Origin: Chthonomonadaceae bacterium
Lineage (GTDB): Bacteria; Armatimonadota; Chthonomonadetes; Chthonomonadales; Chthonomonadaceae
Direction: 5' to 3'
Length of the DNA: 38,050 bases
Assembly: GCA_025352825.1 (NCBI GenBank)
Contig: JANXSG010000008.1
Span: forward strand, 1-38,050
The notes below the pieces were generated by a model that saw nothing but the letters and a program-made list of their open reading frames with translations, did not search any database and was not told the DNA's origin. A program made the position numbers and the translations under genes. Of the stretch, positions 32,980-38,050 are shown one piece after another (within the stretch, counting starts at the first letter, position 1; each line of letters begins with the position of its first letter).

Positions 32980-33844
32980 TGTCGCCGCCTGTTTCTATTT
33001 TTTTTCCACACTGACTGCAGAATACACTTCCTTCTAAATTAATACTCTCGCAATTTGTACAGATGACGGAGTGCGAATCTACAGGCAGGTTCGAAGCGTC
33101 GAGAAATGTTTCTCGTCCCTGCCCAAATCGTTCACCGAAATAGCTGGCTCTTGCTTCGGGATCCTCAAGCAGTTTATCTGAAGGGCCTTCAAACTGTATT
33201 TTTCCATCCGATACAATATATGCCCTCTCTGTAATTCTGAGCATCACATCTACATTATGATCGGTGATCAGTATACCTATAGGATCTTTTTCTCGTTTTG
33301 AAAGACGATTGATGATCGTCCCAATATCCTCGATTGCTTTGGGATCCACCCCGGTAAATGGCTCATCAAGAAGAATAAATTTTGGGTTTGCTGCCAACGC
33401 TCTTGCTATTTCAACTCTTCGGCGTTCTCCTCCGGATAGCAATTTACCCATATTGTGGCGAATATGCTGGATATGAAGCTCTTCCAACAGCTGGTCGGTT
33501 CGCTCCTTTATCTGGACATTAGAAAACTTCTGAATCTGGAGTACCAGCTCGATGTTTTCTTGTACAGATAGATTCCGAAAAACCGATGGCTCCTGTGGCA
33601 GGTAACCTATGCCCGCACGCGCCCTCCTATACATAGGAAGCCGAGTGACATCCTCCCCATTGAGCAGCACCTGGCCGCCTTCCGGCCTCACTAAACCTAC
33701 TATCATATAAAAGGTAGTGGTTTTACCCGCTCCGTTTGGCCCCAAAAGGCCGACAACTTCCCCTTGCCGGACATCCAGGCTTATTCCGTCCACTACCTTA
33801 CGTTTACGATAACTTTTTACCAGTTCACTGGCGTTGATTTCCAA
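32963..33844 (-). CDS. lptB: LptB, LPS export ABC ATPase with C-terminal zinc ribbon
   Basis: LptB powers LPS extraction from the inner membrane. Residues about 1-240 are canonical: Walker A GPNGAGKTTT, Q-loop YLPQEP, signature LSGGERRR, Walker B FILLDEPFTG and switch His in ITDHNVD. The protein continues to 293 residues. The extra end carries Cys262, Cys265, Cys276 and Cys279 (CTNC and CSQC), a CX2C-X10-CX2C zinc-ribbon pattern. LptB proteins normally stop near residue 240. The start is TTG 33844, with GAGAGAG 6 nt upstream. Confidence 0.94.
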   Translation of the reverse strand: MEINASELVKSYRKRKVVDGISLDVRQGEVVGLLGPNGAGKTTTFYMIVGLVRPEGGQVLLNGEDVTRLPMYRRARAGIGYLPQEPSVFRNLSVQENIELVLQIQKFSNVQIKERTDQLLEELHIQHIRHNMGKLLSGGERRRVEIARALAANPKFILLDEPFTGVDPKAIEDIGTIINRLSKREKDPIGILITDHNVDVMLRITERAYIVSDGKIQFEGPSDKLLEDPEARASYFGERFGQGRETFLDASNLPVDSHSVICTNCESINLEGSVFCSQCGKKIETGGDNAPDR

Positions 33845-33863
33845 TCGTTACTCTCTCTCAATC

Positions 33864-35507
33864 TTACTTAGAAGATTTGTTCGCTTCATCCGGTGATTTT
33901 TCTCTAGGAGTGAATTGGATGGTCGCTGTCTGATTTTCACTCTCCAGTTCATATTCAAGACCTGCTGCTCCAAACAGAAGATGCAGCGTGTCACCGGCCA
34001 TTCCCTGCATTATGCCAGGTTCAACCAGATTCTCGGGGTCTGTGTATGTCGCTCGTATCGGACCGTTTACCAATATCTGCTGGTCAGCCACTCCATTGGT
34101 ATATACAGCGCTCTCCGCTGTACCAACAACCGTCTTTTTAACTCCAGGCGGTGGTGGCAGCTGAGTTACCCTAAATCGGACGTGCGAGACAGCATTGGCA
34201 TGTTCTATCGAATTATCTTCAGCCAGTACTACCGTTATCTTCGATGCCTGCAACTGAGTAGTGGAACTGTGATCCACTAATTCCGAAAGTAATGTGGAAT
34301 TTGCGCCCACAAGCTCCGCCTCTACTCCAGGAGTGAACACACCACTCGAAAAATTTGAAATCGTTAGAGTGGAAGGGACTATCGGCTTCTGTGGTTTCTG
34401 ATCAGCATTACTGCCGATCTCAGGTTTACGAGGCTTGGCGGGTATCGGGTCTACCACTATGCGATTTACCGCCGGTTCCCCCTCCATCCGGTATGTTTCT
34501 AAATCTCCAAATGTGGCAAAGATAACTTCAGAAGTAAGACGGGCAGGTGTGCGCAGCGTTTCGGGTGATGTCAGCACAGCACTTACAGCGTAATGAAGAT
34601 TCAGCTTATGTTCCAGGAAATTATACTCTGAAGTTCCACACTTAACATCGACTATCTCCTTATCACCACTCTTAGAATTCCGAACCAGGCCGAGTTTTAC
34701 ACTACCTGAAGCGGTTGACTTGGAGATTGTGTCGCCATCTCCATGTAACTCAACCCCAATATTTGATGCTTGCACCGAAAAATAACTATGATCTGAAGAC
34801 TGAGTTATTTCAATCCTTGAACGATCTCCTTGAATGCTGGCTTTGTCTCCCAAAATCAACGTTCCTGCATCGAATGCCCGAAGATAAACTTCACTGGAAC
34901 CGTTTTTGTTCACACTAGTTTTCGTATTTCCCGGAGGCGTTTTAAAGTGAATACTGCTGGTGCCAGCGTCTCCTGCCATATGATAGACTGTCTGCTCATT
35001 CGACATGTCCACTATAAAACTATCCGACTCCAGCACCCCAGCTCCTTCAATTTTTGCAGAATCGAGAATGGAAAGATGTACTCGCTCCTTGAGGTGGAAC
35101 AGCTGTGAAGACCGGGTATAGCTGCCTGCGCCGGATGTTCCATCGAGAATGCGTGCTCCTCCATCATGCACTTTCTGTACAACATGAAAATGAAGGTTCC
35201 CTTTGAATATCGCTTCTATGTCCTTCTTTTGCTTTTGTATACTGATCTGGTTGGCATGGAATATAATAATCGAACGTGACTTTTTATCTGGAACTTCGAT
35301 AGTGGTTTTTGAACCTGAGAGAACTACCCCCGATAAGTCCGCTTTACCTCGTGATGTATCGAAATCGTAGATCTTTATATCCCCGAACTGAGAGATCTTC
35401 CTCTCTTTATTTGGGGATGTCTGACCATGGGCAACAGATGCTATCATGGTATTAAAAGCAATGCATAAAAATATTGAGGATAGCACCGGGGCGATATGTT
35501 GTCGCAT
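33864..35507 (-). CDS. OstA/LptA-like periplasmic LPS-transport protein
   Basis: The 547-residue product has a signal peptide (hydrophobic residues about 5-28, cleavage near VAHGQT). Long beta-rich sequence follows, with an LptA/OstA-like opening (IKIYDFDTSRGKADLSGVVL) and recurrent strands. The size exceeds LptA (about 180), so it may combine two or more OstA-type beta-jellyroll segments. It overlaps the upstream LptC-like stop by one base and precedes lptB, as in other lpt operons. Whether it acts as the bridge itself or a periplasmic chaperone is unclear. Confidence 0.8.
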   Translation of the reverse strand: MRQHIAPVLSSIFLCIAFNTMIASVAHGQTSPNKERKISQFGDIKIYDFDTSRGKADLSGVVLSGSKTTIEVPDKKSRSIIIFHANQISIQKQKKDIEAIFKGNLHFHVVQKVHDGGARILDGTSGAGSYTRSSQLFHLKERVHLSILDSAKIEGAGVLESDSFIVDMSNEQTVYHMAGDAGTSSIHFKTPPGNTKTSVNKNGSSEVYLRAFDAGTLILGDKASIQGDRSRIEITQSSDHSYFSVQASNIGVELHGDGDTISKSTASGSVKLGLVRNSKSGDKEIVDVKCGTSEYNFLEHKLNLHYAVSAVLTSPETLRTPARLTSEVIFATFGDLETYRMEGEPAVNRIVVDPIPAKPRKPEIGSNADQKPQKPIVPSTLTISNFSSGVFTPGVEAELVGANSTLLSELVDHSSTTQLQASKITVVLAEDNSIEHANAVSHVRFRVTQLPPPPGVKKTVVGTAESAVYTNGVADQQILVNGPIRATYTDPENLVEPGIMQGMAGDTLHLLFGAAGLEYELESENQTATIQFTPREKSPDEANKSSK

Positions 35508-36286
35508 TATTTGATCTCAAACTCCTTAAGCCCAAGGTCGAAGGTGATGGTACCCCCTTCGTGAGTAAATGCGGCTCCGATTTTGGGGTGCCGAACGACT
35601 CTGGCGTTTCCTTCCGCAACGATCTTGTGTGAATCGGTATCCCATGTGATCTTATCAGCAGTGACCACAGTATCCGGGGGGCTGGTAATTGATTTTACTT
35701 TTACTCTGCCTGTACCGATGATTACCTTATCGTGCTGGTCGGCATCCATTTGATCAGCATAGATAATGGCTGACTGCCTGCCATCTTGAAAAAGGCGAGC
35801 ATGAACATCGTTCAACTGAATAACGACATTATCGTCTTCATCGGCCATCGATCCTGTATTGGACTCCGCGTATAGTACCGGAATAGGGGATCCTGCAGGA
35901 TGATTAGGATCGCGCTTCCGCCAGCGGATTTTCCATCCCTTACCAGTAATGGCGCCAGGGCGTGCCGCTTTCGCTTCTTCCGCATCGACGGGTTTCTTTT
36001 TGGGCTGAATGGGTTTTGAATTTGAAGCGCATCCAGACGTTAACCAGACAATTCCGAGCAGCAGTAATACTATCCCAGAACTGTATCGTGGCGTTAATAC
36101 CTTTGCAGTGTTATTGCATTCAGCAAGAACGCAATATCTGATGATTTGTGCGACGGAATGAATTCCTTCGCTTGGTAGCCTGTGGCTGAGTGTCCTTCGG
36201 ACACGAGCATACATACTTGCTGGATTGACACTGCGTATCGTGTGCGAAGCACACTCGGCGGAACGCCACCTATCGAAGAAATTCAT
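35507..36286 (-). CDS. LptC-like lipoprotein with repeat-derived N-terminus
   Basis: The 259-residue product has a hydrophobic stretch and possible lipobox ending LTSGC (Cys86), then an LptC/OstA-like beta-rich domain (about residues 115-259). The first 45 codons are the complement of the inverted triple-hairpin repeat at 36151-36293, whose outer arm contains the ATG at 36286. An inner ATG at 36214 is also within the repeat. No ATG, GTG or TTG lies between the repeat and the lipobox, so translation must begin inside it unless a rare codon is used. Confidence 0.75.
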   Translation of the reverse strand: MNFFDRWRSAECASHTIRSVNPASMYARVRRTLSHRLPSEGIHSVAQIIRYCVLAECNNTAKVLTPRYSSGIVLLLLGIVWLTSGCASNSKPIQPKKKPVDAEEAKAARPGAITGKGWKIRWRKRDPNHPAGSPIPVLYAESNTGSMADEDDNVVIQLNDVHARLFQDGRQSAIIYADQMDADQHDKVIIGTGRVKVKSITSPPDTVVTADKITWDTDSHKIVAEGNARVVRHPKIGAAFTHEGGTITFDLGLKEFEIK

Positions 36287-36293
36287 TTCGTCG
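36151..36293. repeat. Inverted pair of triple-hairpin repeats (BIME-like)
   Basis: Two inverted copies face each other. The left one has GGAAT-GA-ATTCC (36155-36166), AGCC-TGT-GGCT (36177-36187) and GTGTCC-TTC-GGACAC (36190-36204). The right one, on the complementary strand, has GTGTGC/GCACAC (36240-36254), GGCG/CGCC (36257-36267) and GAAAT/ATTTC (36278-36289). The outer 20 bp match at 18 positions. Differences fall in pairs that preserve the stems. The arrangement recalls bacterial REP/BIME elements. It overlaps the 5' end of the LptC-like gene. Confidence 0.7.
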
Positions 36294-36313
36294 AGTCAGT
36301 GTATCTTAACTTA

Positions 36314-36407
36314 ACCCTCACCCCCCATCCCCCTCTCCCAAAAACAGGATAGGGGAGGCTAATATATTCGATGTATGCATCCGTGATGAGTCGTACCCTC
36401 ACCCCCT
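36314..36407. repeat. CCTCACCCC-type repeat, second locus
   Basis: CCCTCACCCCCCATCCCCCT at 36315 and following, then CTCTCCCAAAAACAGGATAGGGG, is nearly identical to the arm at 26022-26062. A fragment (CCCTCACCCCCTGCG) recurs near 36397. The fucosidase stop codon lies within this fragment. It separates the fucosidase from the LptC-like gene and may terminate transcription. Confidence 0.65.
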
Positions 36408-37736
36408 GCGCATTTTTGCAATGCGGACTACTGTGTTGGTACCGTAAGGATATCCTGTGGTATCCAGAGTGAGTTGTGCAGAGCTATTATCATATTCCGA
36501 ACTGAGCTGCTGGCCGTTATCCAGCCAGATTGCTGAGCCATACTTCTGATCTACCCCTTTGAATATGCGCTTGCCGGCGCCGCGTGATGCGGTTACTGCT
36601 CGGGTATCACTGACTGCAGTCAACTGGAATATGAAAAGATAGAGATCGCCATTCAGTTCCAGAGCAAAGTCGTCGCCTTCGCCCACAATAGAAGTCGGTC
36701 TCCCCTGGTAGATCGGGCCCGCATCTCCACCGGTGAGACGTATCCAATCGCCCACTTTGTGAAGCGCTGCTCCCTCATATTCCGGGATGCCGCCGGTGGC
36801 GGTCGGTCCGAAGTTCATGAGAAGATTTGCGCCTGCACGCCGCGCATAACAGAGTTCCTCGATGACATGAGCCGGCGAAAGATAGTTGAAATCTTTTGCA
36901 GCAGTCCCCCAGTGGAAATTGAGAGTGTGGCACATCTCACCTACCACATACTTCGGATGCCCTCGCCGATCCAGCGCAATAGGGCGCCCTCGCTCGAATG
37001 TCACGACATCGATCTCCGGGTTACCCAGCTTACCACCCGCTCCGATACCGGTATTATTGATGATGAGCGCCTCCGGCTGATGTTTACGAATGACGCCGTA
37101 GAGCTTATCCTCCTGCCAGTCCGCGTTCGGTTTGCTCCAGTTCCCATCGAACCAAAGCCCGCCAATCTTTCCATAGTGTGTGCAGAGTATCTCGACGCTG
37201 TCTCTCAGATATTGTAGATAGGCAGGGAAATCGGAATTGAAACGTGCATCATTCCAATCCAGTGTCGTGTGATAGAAGACAGGCATAATACCTTCTGCAC
37301 GGCAGCCGTCCGCAAAGTCTTTGATGAGATCTCGCCCGCAGGGAGTGTGCATCACATCCAGGGTTGAGAGGCCGCGGGTATCGTACAGGCTGAAGCCTTC
37401 GTGGTGCCGCGAGGTGAGGGTGATGTATTTTGCGCCTGCCCGCTTCGCCAGCCGCGCAAAGTTTCTGCCATGGAAGTCCTTTGCGGTGAAGGTCTTCATC
37501 AGCTCGAGATATTTATCGCGTGGAATGCCTTGATTGTTCTCCGCCCACTCCCCAGCTTCCAACTGCGAGTAGAGTCCGAAGTGCATGAACAGCCCCATCC
37601 CCATGCGTTCGAACCGGGCGATTCTAGGCAATGGAGTGGGGAAATCGCTTATCTCAGCTAACGCAGTGCTATTCAGGCCACTTGCAGCCAATGCGGATAT
37701 CGCTGTTTTAGTTATCATTTCACGTCTTGTAATCAA
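36399..37736 (-). CDS. Alpha-L-fucosidase (GH29), Tat-exported
   Basis: The 445-residue product is a GH29-type alpha-L-fucosidase, removing fucose from glycans outside the cytoplasm. GMGLFMHFGLYS near the start, TLTSRHHEGFSLYDT and GGLWFDGNWSK with the probable nucleophile Asp197 are typical. TRREMITKTAISALAASG at the N-terminus is a twin-arginine signal. TTG 37736 is chosen because GGGAGG is 8 nt upstream and Tat signals start close to the Arg pair; the frame is open 8 codons further. The C-terminus ends in a repeat that supplies the stop, so it may have been altered. Confidence 0.9.
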   Translation of the reverse strand: MITRREMITKTAISALAASGLNSTALAEISDFPTPLPRIARFERMGMGLFMHFGLYSQLEAGEWAENNQGIPRDKYLELMKTFTAKDFHGRNFARLAKRAGAKYITLTSRHHEGFSLYDTRGLSTLDVMHTPCGRDLIKDFADGCRAEGIMPVFYHTTLDWNDARFNSDFPAYLQYLRDSVEILCTHYGKIGGLWFDGNWSKPNADWQEDKLYGVIRKHQPEALIINNTGIGAGGKLGNPEIDVVTFERGRPIALDRRGHPKYVVGEMCHTLNFHWGTAAKDFNYLSPAHVIEELCYARRAGANLLMNFGPTATGGIPEYEGAALHKVGDWIRLTGGDAGPIYQGRPTSIVGEGDDFALELNGDLYLFIFQLTAVSDTRAVTASRGAGKRIFKGVDQKYGSAIWLDNGQQLSSEYDNSSAQLTLDTTGYPYGTNTVVRIAKMRRG

Positions 37737-37766
37737 AACCTCACCCTCCCTGAAAAGCAATTAATA

Positions 37767-37947
37767 CACCTCACCCCAACCCCTCTCCCGGAAACTCGCA
37801 AGCTCGTTGGGAGAGGGGCAAATGCACCTCACCCCAACCCCTCTCCCGGAAACTCCAAGCTCGTTGGGAGAGGGGCAAATTCTCGATTAGTAACCGCCTC
37901 TCCCTTGCGAGGAACGAGCAATATGGGAGAGGGGGCAGGGGGTGAGG
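37767..37947. repeat. Tandem and inverted CCTCACCCC-type repeats, third locus
   Basis: Two direct copies (37767-37823 and 37825-37880) each read CACCTCACCCCAACCCCTCT, then CCCGGAAACTC, then AAGCTCGTTGGGAGAGGGGC. Copy one has two extra bases near GCAAGC. A third partial copy in the opposite orientation (about 37892-37947) ends GGGAGAGGGGGCAGGGGGTG, closing a composite palindrome. Each copy folds into CCCCTCTCCC/GGGAGAGGGG hairpins. It fills most of the gap before the fucosidase start. Confidence 0.75.
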
Positions 37948-38049
37948 TTACTTAAACACTGTTTTGCCTGGTACGGCCATTGGTGCGATAGGTAGCTGGC
38001 CATTCCAATCTAGATTGTCTGGGAAGATATTATGCTGCGATTTCATCAT
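37948..38049 (-). CDS. 3' end of an unidentified protein (partial)
   Basis: On the minus strand an open frame enters from the right edge and ends at TAA (37948-37950). The 33 visible residues include MMKSQHNIFPDNLDWNGQL and end PMAVPGKTVFK. The stop lies at the boundary of the third CCTCACCCC-type repeat, a few bases from its last GTGAGG. I do not recognise the family. Position and orientation match the fucosidase, so it may belong to the same carbohydrate-related group. Confidence 0.45.
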   Translation of the reverse strand: MMKSQHNIFPDNLDWNGQLPIAPMAVPGKTVFK

Positions 38050-38050
38050 C

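Noticed and set aside
1-38050. tRNA, rRNA and CRISPR arrays
   Set aside because: No cloverleaf-like sequence, rRNA signature or regularly spaced direct repeats were seen in the gaps. The tandem repeats at 37767-37880 have no spacers.

Overview
This window looks like the chromosome of a Gram-negative (diderm) bacterium of moderate GC content. It holds the contiguous str/S10/spc/alpha ribosomal-protein region on the plus strand, followed by a mostly minus-strand region with a lipopolysaccharide-transport (Lpt) cluster. The Lpt genes imply an outer membrane. The DUF3084 and YqgF genes beside them, an elongation-factor-G-like paralogue, a GH29 fucosidase, a phytanoyl-CoA dioxygenase-like protein and frequent TTG starts would fit Armatimonadota or a neighbouring phylum. 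That placement is inference from gene content and is not certain.

1-22285 (+): the 3' end of tuf, then rpsJ-rplC-rplD-rplW-rplB-rpsS-rplV-rpsC-rplP-rpmC-rpsQ-rplN-rplX-rplE, an EF-G-like GTPase, rpsN-rpsH-rplF-rplR-rpsE-rpmD-rplO-secY-adk-map-infA-rpmJ-rpsM-rpsK-rpsD-rpoA-rplQ-truA-rplM-rpsI. The order is classical except for the EF-G-like gene inserted between rplE and rpsN. Several products carry long low-complexity or charged extensions: L22 (both ends), S3 (Arg/Gly-rich tail), L16 (acidic tail), S17 (about 105-residue acidic N-terminus), IF-1 (Pro/Gly/Arg-rich N-terminus) and L17 (insertion and tail). Gaps hold stem-loops and one good extended -10 promoter before rplR.

22286-25978 (+): an NlpC/P60 cell-wall hydrolase, a 185-bp MITE-like inverted-repeat element, miaB (tRNA methylthiotransferase) and a phytanoyl-CoA dioxygenase-like gene. 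A large CCTCACCCC-type palindrome separates these from the convergent minus-strand genes.

26217-38050 (-), read right to left: the tail of an unidentified gene, a Tat-exported alpha-L-fucosidase, then an apparent operon for LPS transport (LptC-like lipoprotein, OstA/LptA-like protein, LptB with an added zinc ribbon, LptF/G permease). After these come DUF3084, YqgF-like nuclease, an S4-domain protein, DUF58, a GNAT acetyltransferase, a YggX-like iron-trafficking protein and an ADP-ribosylglycohydrolase.

Two repeat families stand out. One is a roughly 70-bp unit with three successive hairpins, present three times with compensatory base changes; two inverted copies are translated as the N-terminus of the LptC-like protein. 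The other is a CCTCACCCC/CCCTCTCCC palindrome family at three loci. No rRNA, tRNA, CRISPR array or intact transposase was seen.
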